A stretch of DNA of 64,000 nucleotides from Nocardioides alcanivorans (GCF_021555175.1 NZ_JAKGRW010000053.1:53145-117144); one strand, 5' to 3'. Positions 19,852 through 28,273 are shown, numbered from the stretch's first letter. Made by a program: numbers and translations. The notes: generated from the sequence alone by a model not told the origin.

Positions 19852-20232
19852 CTAGTGCCGTTGCGCCTTGGAGATCGTCTCCTCGACGAGCGAGTTCAAG
19901 CGGGCGCCCACCGGCCAGCCCGCGTAGTGGCACAAGAAGATCACGATCTCCCGCAAGGCATCGGCATCGATTTCACCCGCGGCGTACGCGGCCGGCACCT
20001 GGATGGTCAGCACGTCGTGCGCGCCCTGCCCCGCCAGCAGACCGATCAGCAGCAGCCGACGATCACGGTCGCTGAGTCCCGGACGCCTCCAGATGTCGGC
20101 GAAGAGATGGTCGGCGGTGTAGCCGAAGAAGTCGCCCTCACCGTCGGACATGGTGAAGCCATAGACCTGTTCCATCTTCTCCAGGCCGACTCGGCGGGTC
20201 TCGGGCAGGTCGGCGAAGCGCTCGTCAGTCAT
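19852..20232 (-). CDS. carboxymuconolactone decarboxylase-family protein
   Basis: A 126-aa, all-helical CMD-family protein. It shows the family pattern RDRRLLLIGLLAGQGAHDVLTIQVPAAYAAG and FLCHYAGWPVGARLNS; the second segment keeps one Cys and one His but not the CxxC of AhpD-type peroxidases, so a decarboxylase or lactonase-like role is more likely than peroxidase. ATG at 20232 follows an AGGAGAAGAAGG ribosome-binding region. The matching gene in the M. tuberculosis CYP51 region is, from memory, Rv0771. Confidence 0.85.
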   Translation of the reverse strand: MTDERFADLPETRRVGLEKMEQVYGFTMSDGEGDFFGYTADHLFADIWRRPGLSDRDRRLLLIGLLAGQGAHDVLTIQVPAAYAAGEIDADALREIVIFLCHYAGWPVGARLNSLVEETISKAQRH

Positions 20233-20244
20233 CCTTCTTCTCCT

Positions 20245-21099
20245 TCAGGTCGGGAGGCCAAGGCCCGGGCCCAGGCGATCGAGGGCGAGCCGAGCCAGAG
20301 GAGTCTCGACCCCCAGCTGGTCGGCCAGCTCCAGTGCGAAGCCGAGGTCCTTCTCCCCCAGCACTCGCACGTGGTCGAAGACATCCATCCAGAAGTCACC
20401 TTCCGGAATCGGTGCCGCGGTGTCGCGGTGCATGATCGCGCCGGGACCGCCGGTGATGGCGTCCGTGTGGCGTACGACGTCCCCCAGCGCGACCAGGTCG
20501 AGCCCGGCGGCCTCGGCCAACCGCTGGGCCTCCGTGGCGGCGGTGAAGGCGGCGAAGTGCATCAGGTTGCGGCACAGCTTGAACGCGGTGCCGGTGCCGA
20601 TCGCCCCGGCGTGAACCAGCTTGGCCCCCATCGCGGCGAGTGCGGGCTCGGCGATCGCGTAGGCCTCGTCCGAGCCGCCGACCATGATCGCCAGGCTGCC
20701 GTCTGCCGCTCCCATCGCACCGCCGGAGACCGGGGCGTCGAGGACCGCCACACCGTGCGGGGCGGCCAACTCGACGAGTTCGGCGGGGGTCGGCGGGGCG
20801 ACGGTGGAGTGCACGACGACCACCCGTACGGCGCCATCCGCAGCAAGCACCTCCGCCAGCACCGAACGCACCTGGTCGTCGTCGCGCACCATCACCGCGA
20901 CCACGTCGACGCCGGCGGCCAACGCGGCCACCGAGTCCGTGGCGCGGGCACCGGCCGCGACAAGCTCGGCAACCGGCTCCGGCGTGACGTCGAAGACGGA
21001 GAGCTCGATCCCGTCGGCAGCTGCCAGCCGCAACGCCATCGGCTTGCCGATGTTGCCCAGGCCGACGAAGCCGACCCGGAGCACCGCGGATCCCGTCAC
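20245..21099 (-). CDS. NAD(P)-dependent beta-hydroxyacid dehydrogenase
   Basis: A 284-aa member of the 3-hydroxyisobutyrate dehydrogenase family. The dinucleotide-binding site is VGFVGLGNIGKPMALRL (residues about 8-24), the substrate signature is VLDAPVSGGAMGA (about 118-130) and the catalytic Lys region is GTAFKLCRNLMHF. The reaction is oxidation of a 3-hydroxy acid; the substrate is unknown. The GTG at 21099 overlaps the SDR stop (GTGA). The equivalent gene in the mycobacterial CYP51 region is, from memory, Rv0770. Confidence 0.9.
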   Translation of the reverse strand: MTGSAVLRVGFVGLGNIGKPMALRLAAADGIELSVFDVTPEPVAELVAAGARATDSVAALAAGVDVVAVMVRDDDQVRSVLAEVLAADGAVRVVVVHSTVAPPTPAELVELAAPHGVAVLDAPVSGGAMGAADGSLAIMVGGSDEAYAIAEPALAAMGAKLVHAGAIGTGTAFKLCRNLMHFAAFTAATEAQRLAEAAGLDLVALGDVVRHTDAITGGPGAIMHRDTAAPIPEGDFWMDVFDHVRVLGEKDLGFALELADQLGVETPLARLALDRLGPGLGLPT

Positions 21100-21845
21100 G
21101 AGCGGAACACCTGACCGCCGTCGACCGCGAGGATCTGGCCGGTGACCCAGCTGGCGTCGTCCGAGAGCAGGTAGAGGCAGGCACCCACCATGTCCTCGGG
21201 CTGCCCCATCCGCTTGATCGCGAGGCTGCTGCGCACGATGTCCTTGGCGGCGTCACCCGCCTGCACGCGGGTTGCGGCGGTGTCGGTGGGCCCGGGCGCG
21301 ATCGCATTGACCCGGATCTTCATGCCACCCAGCTCATGCGCCAGCTGTTGGGTGAGGCCGTTGATGCCGACCTTGGCCAGACCGTAGAAGCCGGAATAGA
21401 GCCACGCCGCCGTCGACGACTGGTTGACGATCGCGCCACCACCGCGGGCCTGCATGTGACCGAAGACCGCACGGGTCACCACCAGGGCACCGTCCATGTT
21501 GACGCTCATGAACTTGCGGTAGTAGTCCCAGTCGACGGTGACCAGGAGGTCGAACTGCATGTCGCCGTAGATCGCGGCGTTGTTGACCAGCAGGTCGATG
21601 CCGCCGAACGTCGCCACCGCGGACTCGGCCATCGCTGCGGCTGATTCGGGGTCGCTCACGTCGGTGCGCGCGAAGATCGCCCGGCCACCGTCGGCCTCGA
21701 TCGCCTTGACGACCTGGCGGCCACTCTCCTCGTTGAGGTCGGCGACCACTACGGCCGCACCCTCTGCGGCCAGTGCCTTGGCATAGACCTCGCCGATGCC
21801 CTGCGCCGCCCCGGTCACGATGGCGACCTTGCCTTCGAACCTCAT
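21096..21845 (-). CDS. short-chain dehydrogenase/reductase (SDR)
   Basis: A 249-aa classical SDR. The cofactor motif is VTGAAQGIG (residues about 10-18), then the structural LVNNAAIYG, catalytic Ser in IVNQSSTAAW and the catalytic dyad in YGLAK, followed by INGLTQQLAHELG and IRVNAIAPGPTDT. It interconverts a hydroxyl and a ketone with NAD(P). The gene stands 70 bp after the aldehyde dehydrogenase fusion and overlaps the next gene. The mycobacterial counterpart is, from memory, Rv0769. Confidence 0.92.
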   Translation of the reverse strand: MRFEGKVAIVTGAAQGIGEVYAKALAAEGAAVVVADLNEESGRQVVKAIEADGGRAIFARTDVSDPESAAAMAESAVATFGGIDLLVNNAAIYGDMQFDLLVTVDWDYYRKFMSVNMDGALVVTRAVFGHMQARGGGAIVNQSSTAAWLYSGFYGLAKVGINGLTQQLAHELGGMKIRVNAIAPGPTDTAATRVQAGDAAKDIVRSSLAIKRMGQPEDMVGACLYLLSDDASWVTGQILAVDGGQVFRS

Positions 21846-21915
21846 CCGTTGTCCTTCCTCGGTTTCACTGTCGTCCCACCTGGCCCCGACCCGCCGACCG
21901 CGCGCGAGCGCGGTC

Positions 21916-24054
21916 TCAGGCCGGCTCCGCCACCGTCTTGGTCTCGAGGTACTCCTCGAACCCGGCCACGCCCATCTCCCGGCCGATGCCGGAATGCTTG
22001 TAGCCACCGAAGGGAGCATCGGGGCTGAACCAGACCCCACCGTTGATCGCCATCGTGCCGGTGCGGATCCGTGCCGCGACGGCCTTCGCCCGCTCCACCG
22101 ACCCGGAGTCGACCGATCCGGACAAGCCATAGGCCGAGTCGTTGGCGATCCGCACCGCATCGTCGTCACCGTCGTGCGGGATCACCACGAGCACCGGGCC
22201 GAAGATCTCCTCCTGCGCCAGTCGCGAGGAGTTGTCGAGCCCGGCCACCACGGTCGGCTGCACCCAGAATCCGTCCTGCTCGATGACCGCGCCACCGGTG
22301 GCGAAGCGGCCACCCTCAGCCAACGCCAGGTCGAGGTACGCGGCCACCCGGTCGCGCTGGACCTGCGAGATCACCGGACCGCAGATGGCGCCGGGGTCGG
22401 CCGGATCCTTGGCGCCGATCGACTCCATCACCGAGGCGGCCGTGGCAACGGCCTCGTCGTACTTCTCGCGTGGCACCACCAATCGCGTGGTGAGGGCGCA
22501 GCCCTGTCCGGCGTGGATGCAGGCGGCGAACGCCGTTGCGCCCGCGGCGGCAGAGACATCGGCGTCATCGAGCACGATCGCGGCCGACTTGCCCCCGAGC
22601 TCGAGGAACACCTTCTTGAGCGTCATGGCGGCGGCGGCCATGATCGCCTTGCCGGTGGCGGTGGAGCCGGTGAAGGAGACCATGTCGATGCGCGGGTCGG
22701 TGGCGAGCACCGAGGCCACCTCGTTACTGCGCGGCGTCACGACGTTGAGGACCCCGGCGGGGATGTCCGTGTGCTCGGCCACCAGGCGGCCGAGCTCGGC
22801 CGCCACCCACGGAGTGTCCGGGGCCGGTTTGAGCACCACCGTGCAGCCGGCCGCCAGGGCGGGACCGATCTTCGCGAGGTTGATCTGCGTGGGAACGTTC
22901 CACGGCGTGATCGCAGCGACCACCCCCACCGGCTCCCGGTGCACCGTGCGCCGGGTCGCGATGCCCATCGGCTTCGCCTCGCCGAGGTCCGTGCTGAACT
23001 CGTAGGACTCGAGCAGGTCGGTGACCCAGCGAAGACCGTCGACCGGCACGTCGAATCCGGCGGCGCCCATCATGAAGGTCGGCATCCCGACCTCGACGGT
23101 GGTGAGCGCCTTGAACGCCTCGGCATCCTCGACCAGCGCCTGGTGCAGCTGTCGCAGGCACCGCAGCCGCAGTTCCTTGTCGGTGGCCCAGTCGCTCTCG
23201 TCGAACGCGCGGCGAGCGGCAGCGATCGCGGTCTCGAGGTCGTCGGCGGTGGCGTCGGGAGCGACTCCGATCTGCTGCCCGGTCGCCGGGTTCCAGATCG
23301 GGTACGTCGCCCCGTCGCTCGCCGCCGTCAGCTTGCCGTCGAGCAGGAGTTGGGCGGGAGGGGAAGGGCGCTCATCGGGGGTCTCGACAGGCTCGACCAC
23401 CGGGGAGGGCTCGACCACCGGGGAGGGCTCGACCACCGGGGCGCCCGACTGCGTGATGAAGTCCCCGCGTTCGACAGGTTCCGGCCAGACGGGAGCCGGC
23501 AGGTCGGCGTACTTGTAGTGGCCGGGCTGCGAGGGGCCGTGCACCGACATCCGGTCGAGCAGACCCTGGGGCGCCTTGCCGGAGGAGGCGAGCGCGAGGA
23601 AGGTGTGCGCCGTCGAACCGAGGTCGAACCAGTCACGCTGCCAGGTGAACTTCACCTGGCCGGCGTCCGGGCCATGGTCGATGCGCCCCACGCCGAACCA
23701 GCTGCCCCCGATGCCGAGGATCTCGAACTCCTTGCCGGTGGCGTCGTCGGTGATCCCCGACCGCTGCTTCCAGAACCCGACGACCATCGCGTTGACGTCG
23801 TCGATCATCGTGGCCTGGTAGTCGTAGTGCCACCCCTCGAGGCCGGCCATCTCCTGACCGATCGCGAGGTCTCGGATCTGCTCGCGCCCGATTGCCATGA
23901 AGTGCTCATCGGGGGTGTACATCCACCCGTAGGTGGCGTCCTCCGCGTAGTGGTCGGCCATGATCTTCCAGTCGCCGATCCGCTCGGCCTCCCGGTTGAC
24001 CGCCAACCAGGATTCCCAGAACTCCTCGATCTCTGCCCTGCTGAGGTTGCCCAT
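21916..24054 (-). CDS. NTF2-like domain fused to aldehyde dehydrogenase
   Basis: One open frame of 712 codons. Residues 1-200 are an NTF2/SnoaL-like domain (FWESWLAVNREAERIGDW, HYAEDATYGWMYTPDE). Residues 230-712 are a full-length NAD(P)-dependent aldehyde dehydrogenase with TPWNVPTQINLAKIGPAL, SFTGSTATG, catalytic Glu in FLELGGKSA and catalytic Cys in HAGQGCALTTRL. The joint (about 203-226) reads VVEPSPVVEPSPVVEPVETP and is encoded by a copy of the GGTCGAGCCTGTCGAGACC repeat. ATG at 24054 has GGAG ten bases upstream. GTG codons within the joint could start the dehydrogenase alone. The dehydrogenase matches the place of Rv0768 (aldA). Confidence 0.85.
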   Translation of the reverse strand: MGNLSRAEIEEFWESWLAVNREAERIGDWKIMADHYAEDATYGWMYTPDEHFMAIGREQIRDLAIGQEMAGLEGWHYDYQATMIDDVNAMVVGFWKQRSGITDDATGKEFEILGIGGSWFGVGRIDHGPDAGQVKFTWQRDWFDLGSTAHTFLALASSGKAPQGLLDRMSVHGPSQPGHYKYADLPAPVWPEPVERGDFITQSGAPVVEPSPVVEPSPVVEPVETPDERPSPPAQLLLDGKLTAASDGATYPIWNPATGQQIGVAPDATADDLETAIAAARRAFDESDWATDKELRLRCLRQLHQALVEDAEAFKALTTVEVGMPTFMMGAAGFDVPVDGLRWVTDLLESYEFSTDLGEAKPMGIATRRTVHREPVGVVAAITPWNVPTQINLAKIGPALAAGCTVVLKPAPDTPWVAAELGRLVAEHTDIPAGVLNVVTPRSNEVASVLATDPRIDMVSFTGSTATGKAIMAAAAMTLKKVFLELGGKSAAIVLDDADVSAAAGATAFAACIHAGQGCALTTRLVVPREKYDEAVATAASVMESIGAKDPADPGAICGPVISQVQRDRVAAYLDLALAEGGRFATGGAVIEQDGFWVQPTVVAGLDNSSRLAQEEIFGPVLVVIPHDGDDDAVRIANDSAYGLSGSVDSGSVERAKAVAARIRTGTMAINGGVWFSPDAPFGGYKHSGIGREMGVAGFEEYLETKTVAEPA
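23380..23438. repeat. intragenic copy of the GGTCGAG-type repeat with 18-bp duplications
   Basis: 23380-23398 is GGTCTCGACAGGCTCGACC, the exact reverse complement of the unit in the array at 63.2-63.5 kb. It is followed by two identical 18-bp units (ACCGGGGAGGGCTCGACC at 23399-23416 and 23417-23434) and part of a third. It lies exactly at the joint between the NTF2-like and aldehyde dehydrogenase domains and is in frame. Confidence 0.85.
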
Positions 24055-24074
24055 GTTCGTCTCCAAGTTCTCGC

Positions 24075-24118
24075 GAAGTAGCAGTTGTGGTGCGTCGAAG
24101 TAGCAGTTGTGGTGCGTC
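24075..24118. repeat. 22-bp tandem duplication upstream of the NTF2-ALDH gene
   Basis: Two identical 22-bp units (each beginning GAAGTAGCAGTTGTGGTGCG) lie in the 82-bp gap between the ferredoxin stop and the fusion gene start. They may be a paired regulator site or a simple slippage product. Confidence 0.7.
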
Positions 24119-24136
24119 GAGATGCCAGAAGTTGCG

Positions 24137-24331
24137 TCAGTCCCGCAGCGTGAGCGCCATCGCCGGGCAGTACTTGACCGCCGCAGCGACCGCGTCACGC
24201 AGTGAGTCGTCGGGATGGGCGTCGAGGAGCACGACGACGTCCTCGTCCGCGTCGAAGCCGAAGACAGTCGCCGCCTCGCCCTGGCACATCTGGTGGCCCT
24301 GGCAGAGGTCGACGTCGGCCTCGACCTTCAT
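24137..24331 (-). CDS. [3Fe-4S]-type ferredoxin, probable CYP51 redox partner
   Basis: A 64-aa ferredoxin that passes single electrons to a cytochrome P450. The cluster ligands are in DLCQGHQMCQGEA and KYCPAMA, with His in the position where 4Fe ferredoxins have a Cys, so a 3Fe-4S cluster is expected. ATG at 24331 overlaps the CYP51 stop (ATGA). In M. tuberculosis the same pair is, from memory, Rv0763c/Rv0764c. Confidence 0.93.
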   Translation of the reverse strand: MKVEADVDLCQGHQMCQGEAATVFGFDADEDVVVLLDAHPDDSLRDAVAAAVKYCPAMALTLRD

Positions 24332-25704
24332 CGGACCCGCCGGCGGTAGCGGACCGTGCACGGCTTCTCCAGCTGGATCACCATCTTCGAGGTGTCGTCG
24401 CGGTAGGACTCGGACGGCTGGGCCATCTCGAAGGTGTAGTCACGCAGCACGACGGAGAAGATCGCCTTGAGCTGCATCATCGCGAAGGCGTTGCCCACGC
24501 AACGATGCTTGCCGGCACCGAACGGGATCCACGTCCACCGGTTCTGCAGGTCCTCCTGATGCGGGTCGATGTAGCGCCCGGGGTCGAAACGTTCCGGATC
24601 CGGGAAGTCCTCGGCGATCCGGTTCGAGACCCGTGGCGTTGCACCGACCATGGTCCCCGCCGGCACCGTGAACCCTCCGAACTCGATGTCCTCCTTGGCC
24701 ACCCGCAACAACAACACCAGCGGTGGGTGCAGTCGCAGCGTCTCCTTGAGCGTCGCCTCGAGTTGTGGGATCGAGCGCAGCGCCTGGAAGGAGACCTCGG
24801 ACCCGTCGGCATAGAGCTCGTCGAGCTCGTCGACCACGGCCGACATCACCGACGGGTTGCGGAGCAGCTCGATCAACGTCCACGCCGCGGTGCCCGAGGA
24901 GGTGTGGTGGCCGGCGAACATCATCGAGATGAAGATGCCCGTGATGACGTCGGCCGTGTAGTAGTCGGACCCGTCGGGATTCTTCAGCGAGATCAGTACG
25001 TCGAGCAGGTCGCGGTCCTCGCGCGCCACCGTGCCCCGCGCCAACCGCTTGTCGATGATCGCCTGCACCAATGCGACCAGCCGCTCGCGAGCCGCGTCGC
25101 GGATCCGGAAGGACTCGATGTCGGCGTAGGGATCGACGTACGCCAACGCGTCGGTGCCCCGCTCGAGGTCGTGGTAGTGCTCGGCGAAGGAGGCATCGAG
25201 CTCCTCGCGGAAGGGCTTGCCGATCAGGCACGCCGAAGTGGTGTAGATCGTCAGCTCGGCGAAGAAGTCGAGCAGGTCGATCTCACCCTCGTCGCCCCAC
25301 CCCGCGACCATCCGATTGATCTCGGCCTCGATGGTGCTGGCATGGCCGCGCATCATGTCGCCGCGCAGCGCCTGGTTCTTGAGCATCTCCTGGCGCTGCT
25401 CGGGAGTGGCGTCGAAGACCACCCCCTTGCCGAAGATCGGTGTCATGAAGGGGTAGGCCTCACCCTGGTCGAGCAGCGAGTCCGGCGCCCGGAAGAAGGC
25501 CTCGTTCGCCTCGGCTCCGCTCACCAGCACGACGTCCTTGTCGGCGAGCCGGAAGCGGCCGACATCGCCACATTCGTCGCGGACCCGGTGGAGCAGCCCG
25601 ATGGGGTCGTGGCGCAGGTCTTCGAGATGGCCGTGCTCGTGGCCGGGGAACTCCGAGGAAACCTCGGGGATCGCGGTCAGGTCGGGAGTGGCGGACAGGG
25701 TCAT
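24328..25704 (-). CDS. cyp51: cytochrome P450 CYP51, sterol 14-alpha-demethylase
   Basis: A 458-aa P450 closely resembling mycobacterial CYP51. Markers are the CYP51 B-C segment QGEAYPFMTPIFGKGVVFDA, the substrate-contact stretch LLDFFAELTIYTTSACLIGK, the I-helix FAGHHTSSGTAAWTLIEL (His-Thr in place of the usual acid-Thr, as in CYP51), ExxR in LKETLRLHPP and the heme loop FGAGKHRCVGNAFA. CYP51 removes the 14-alpha methyl group of sterols in three oxidations. The bacterium's own substrate is unproven. ATG at 25704 overlaps the SDR stop, and the ferredoxin gene follows with a 4-bp overlap. Confidence 0.95.
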   Translation of the reverse strand: MTLSATPDLTAIPEVSSEFPGHEHGHLEDLRHDPIGLLHRVRDECGDVGRFRLADKDVVLVSGAEANEAFFRAPDSLLDQGEAYPFMTPIFGKGVVFDATPEQRQEMLKNQALRGDMMRGHASTIEAEINRMVAGWGDEGEIDLLDFFAELTIYTTSACLIGKPFREELDASFAEHYHDLERGTDALAYVDPYADIESFRIRDAARERLVALVQAIIDKRLARGTVAREDRDLLDVLISLKNPDGSDYYTADVITGIFISMMFAGHHTSSGTAAWTLIELLRNPSVMSAVVDELDELYADGSEVSFQALRSIPQLEATLKETLRLHPPLVLLLRVAKEDIEFGGFTVPAGTMVGATPRVSNRIAEDFPDPERFDPGRYIDPHQEDLQNRWTWIPFGAGKHRCVGNAFAMMQLKAIFSVVLRDYTFEMAQPSESYRDDTSKMVIQLEKPCTVRYRRRVR

Positions 25705-26480
25705 GACTCCTCCAGGGAGATCTCGGGCTGCACCTCGACCAGCGGCAACATCGAGCCGCGGGGCATGCGCACCATGGTGGCGATGACGTCGGCGACGACG
25801 TCGGGCTTCATGAAGTGACCGCTGCGGGTGAAGCCGAGCTTGCTCCAGCCCTCCAGCACCATCGTGGTGTCGTCCGCGTTCCAGTCCATGCCCATGCCGG
25901 TCATGGTCGGGCCCGGCCGCACCACCCCGACGCGTACGCCGGTCCCCTCCGTCTCCAGGCGCAGCGATCGGGCGAAGCCCTCGATCCCCCACTTCGTCGT
26001 GGCGTAGGAGGACATCAACGGGCGCACCTGGTCGGCGCAGTCCGAGGAGACGAGGACGACGTCACCGCGCCGCCGCTCGACCATGCCGGGCACGAGTGCC
26101 CGCACCAAGCGGTGCACGCCGACCACGTTGACGTCGACCTCGCGGGCGAACTGCTCGGAGTCGGTCTCGACCAGCTTCCCCGGCTGGAGTACGGCGGCAC
26201 TGCAGACGAGCGCTTCGACGTCACCCAGGTCGGCACTCACCGCAGCAGTGAACTCGGCCACGGAGTCGGTGGACGCGGTGTCGAGCGGGTACGCGACCGC
26301 CGTACCACCGTTGGCATTGACCTTCGCGGCCAGCTCCGCGCAGGCCTCGATGCGCCGGGCTCCGAGGGCAACCGGGTGGCCGAGTGCCGCCAGGGCGAGC
26401 GCCGTGGCGGCGCCGATGCCGGAGGAGGCCCCGGCCACCACGACGGGGCGGCGATCGGGATGGGCTGGGAAGTGGCTCAT
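25701..26480 (-). CDS. short-chain dehydrogenase/reductase in the CYP51 unit
   Basis: A 259-aa SDR. The cofactor site is VVAGASSGIGAATALAL (about residues 14-30), the catalytic Ser is in VLVSSDCADQ and the dyad is in SYATTKWGIEGF. The structural N-N-A-G motif is changed to VCSAAVLQPG. Overlaps of 4 bp at both ends place it firmly in the operon between CYP123-like and CYP51. The mycobacterial counterpart is, from memory, Rv0765c. Substrate unknown. Confidence 0.92.
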   Translation of the reverse strand: MSHFPAHPDRRPVVVAGASSGIGAATALALAALGHPVALGARRIEACAELAAKVNANGGTAVAYPLDTASTDSVAEFTAAVSADLGDVEALVCSAAVLQPGKLVETDSEQFAREVDVNVVGVHRLVRALVPGMVERRRGDVVLVSSDCADQVRPLMSSYATTKWGIEGFARSLRLETEGTGVRVGVVRPGPTMTGMGMDWNADDTTMVLEGWSKLGFTRSGHFMKPDVVADVIATMVRMPRGSMLPLVEVQPEISLEES

Positions 26481-27688
26481 GCGAGGGCCTTCTGTCGGAG
26501 CTCGACGCGCATCGGAACGGAAGCGAAGCCGCGCACGTTGGTGGAGTGGACCCGCACGCACTGCTCGTGTTCGACCTCGAGGTGGCGCACCCTGCGGACG
26601 AGCTCGCGGAGCACGATGCGAGCCTCGAGCCGCGCCAGGTTGGCCCCCAGGCAGTAGTGGCGACCGCCACCGAAGCTGACCAGTTGGGTGAGCTCGTCCT
26701 TGTCGCGGTGGATGTCGTAGACCGCCGGCTCGGTGAAGACGCGCTCGTCGCGGTTGGCGGAGCCGAGCACGATCATCACCTTGCTGCCGGCCGGGGCGAC
26801 GACGTCCCCGAGGCGGTAGTCCTGCAGCAGGTGGCGAGCCACCATCTGGCTGGAGGTGTCGTGACGGAGCGTCTCCTCGATCCAGACGTTGACGAGGTCG
26901 GCGCCGGGTTCGAAGACCTGCGCGAACTGGTCGGGGCGCTGGGTGAGGTGGAAGACGGCGTTGCCGAGCAACTTCGTGGTGGTCTCGTTGCCGGCCACCA
27001 CCATGAGGAAGAGGAAGGCGATGATCTCGTCGTCGTCGAGCTTGTCGCCGTCGATCTCCGCCTGGCAGAGCGCTGAGGTGAGGTCATCGGTCGGCCTCAC
27101 CCGGCGCTCGGTGACCATCTCGGCGTAGTAGGCGACCAGGTGCAGGGATGCCTCCATGCCTGCGACCGGCACGTCGAGCACACCCTCCTCGCGGTGGACG
27201 ACGAGGTCGGCCAGCCGCCGGATCTCGTCACGGTCGGCCTCCGGGACGCCCATCATCTCGGAGATGACGTCCATCGGCAGGCGCCCGGCGACGTCGGTGA
27301 TCCAGTCGAGCTCGCCGTCGAGCGATCGGTCGAGGTAGTGGTGGGTGAGCTGCTCGATGCGCGGGGTCAACTCCTGCACCCGGCGCGGGGTGAAGCCGCG
27401 CGAGACCAGCTTGCGCAGTCGAGTCTGGCGCGGGGCGTCCATCGCCAGGAACGACATCACCTTGTAGGCGTCCGGCCGCCACGCGCTGACGTCGAGGGAG
27501 ACCCCCATCGCGTTGGAGAAGCGGGTGTCGTCACGCAGCGCAGCGCTCACGTCGGCGTGCCGGGTGATCGCCCACAGGTCGTGGGCGGGGTTGTGGTGGA
27601 GTGGCTCGTGCTCGCGCAGCCGTGCGTAGACGGGGTAGGGGTCCGCTTGGAACGCGTAGTCGTAGGGGTCGAGCACCAGATCGGTCAT
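26477..27688 (-). CDS. cytochrome P450, CYP123-like
   Basis: A 403-aa bacterial P450. The I-helix is FLFLMVVAGNETTTKLLGNA, the K-helix ExxR is in WIEETLRHDTSS and the heme-binding loop is FGGGRHYCLGANLAR. Its N-terminus LDPYDYAFQADPYPVYARLR and the C-terminus RVHSTNVRGFASVPM match what I recall of CYP123 (Rv0766c), which has the same place next to the SDR and CYP51. It hydroxylates an unknown hydrophobic substrate, presumably with the ferredoxin encoded downstream. ATG at 27688 overlaps the TetR stop. Confidence 0.92.
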   Translation of the reverse strand: MTDLVLDPYDYAFQADPYPVYARLREHEPLHHNPAHDLWAITRHADVSAALRDDTRFSNAMGVSLDVSAWRPDAYKVMSFLAMDAPRQTRLRKLVSRGFTPRRVQELTPRIEQLTHHYLDRSLDGELDWITDVAGRLPMDVISEMMGVPEADRDEIRRLADLVVHREEGVLDVPVAGMEASLHLVAYYAEMVTERRVRPTDDLTSALCQAEIDGDKLDDDEIIAFLFLMVVAGNETTTKLLGNAVFHLTQRPDQFAQVFEPGADLVNVWIEETLRHDTSSQMVARHLLQDYRLGDVVAPAGSKVMIVLGSANRDERVFTEPAVYDIHRDKDELTQLVSFGGGRHYCLGANLARLEARIVLRELVRRVRHLEVEHEQCVRVHSTNVRGFASVPMRVELRQKALA

Positions 27689-28263
27689 GAGGCTTCCTTG
27701 AGGATCACTGCGGTCACCGCATCGAGCCGGTCCCGGAACTCGGGGTAGGTCATGAGGCCCATGCCGACCTGGAGCAACGCTCCCGAGAAGGCCAGCAGCA
27801 GGGCGTCCAGAACGTCGGGCTCGTTGGCGTCGCCGAGCGCCGCGGCGAACCGGCGGGCGAACTCGGCACCGATCCTCAGGCGCAGCCGCTCCACCTCGGG
27901 GTCGTCACCGAGCAGCGCCGGCGTCACCGCGGCAGTGATCTGCGGGGCGTCGTGCAGCAGCGCCGCGAAGTGGTGCACGACCGCGCGGACCCGCTCGTAC
28001 GCCGTACCCTGCGTCGGCTCGGGGGCCGGGTTGTCGGTGAGCAACCGCGCGAAGAGCTCCGCGAAGAGGTGGTTGCGCGAGGCAAGGTAGGTGTAGGCGG
28101 TGGCCGGTGACACCCCGGCTCGCTGGGCAACGGTGCGCACCGTGAGTGCCTCCCGCCCGACGGCACGGAGCTCGGCCTCACCGGCGGCGAGGAGCCGCTC
28201 GTAGGTCTCGGCCTGACGAAGGTTCAACCCTTGCCGCGGCCCACCGGACACTTGACTGGACAT
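27685..28263 (-). CDS. TetR-family regulator heading the CYP51 unit
   Basis: About 192 aa from ATG 28263; an ATG at 28299 would add 12 residues. The HTH is LTVRTVAQRAGVSPATAYTYLASRNHLFAELF (split here as AGVSPATAYTYL for recognition). The C-terminal domain is helical and ligand-binding. It is the first gene of the ten-gene unit, with its stop overlapping the CYP123-like start, so it is likely to repress its own operon. A perfect 9-bp inverted repeat covers the preferred start codon. Rv0767c occupies the same place in M. tuberculosis, from memory. Confidence 0.88.
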   Translation of the reverse strand: MSSQVSGGPRQGLNLRQAETYERLLAAGEAELRAVGREALTVRTVAQRAGVSPATAYTYLASRNHLFAELFARLLTDNPAPEPTQGTAYERVRAVVHHFAALLHDAPQITAAVTPALLGDDPEVERLRLRIGAEFARRFAAALGDANEPDVLDALLLAFSGALLQVGMGLMTYPEFRDRLDAVTAVILKEAS

Positions 28264-28273
28264 GTGTCCAGTC
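28254..28273. promoter_or_regulatory. probable TetR operator over the first gene start
   Basis: GACTGGACA, two bases TG, then TGTCCAGTC: a perfect 9-bp inverted repeat that contains the ATG at 28263. Size and symmetry fit a TetR dimer site. Position implies autorepression of the whole unit or a nearly leaderless transcript. Confidence 0.75.

Noticed and set aside
21916..24054. Fusion caused by a sequencing error removing a stop
   Set aside because: The joint has no C/G run whose change of one base would keep both domains in their conserved frames; not excluded fully, so confirmation is listed as a check.
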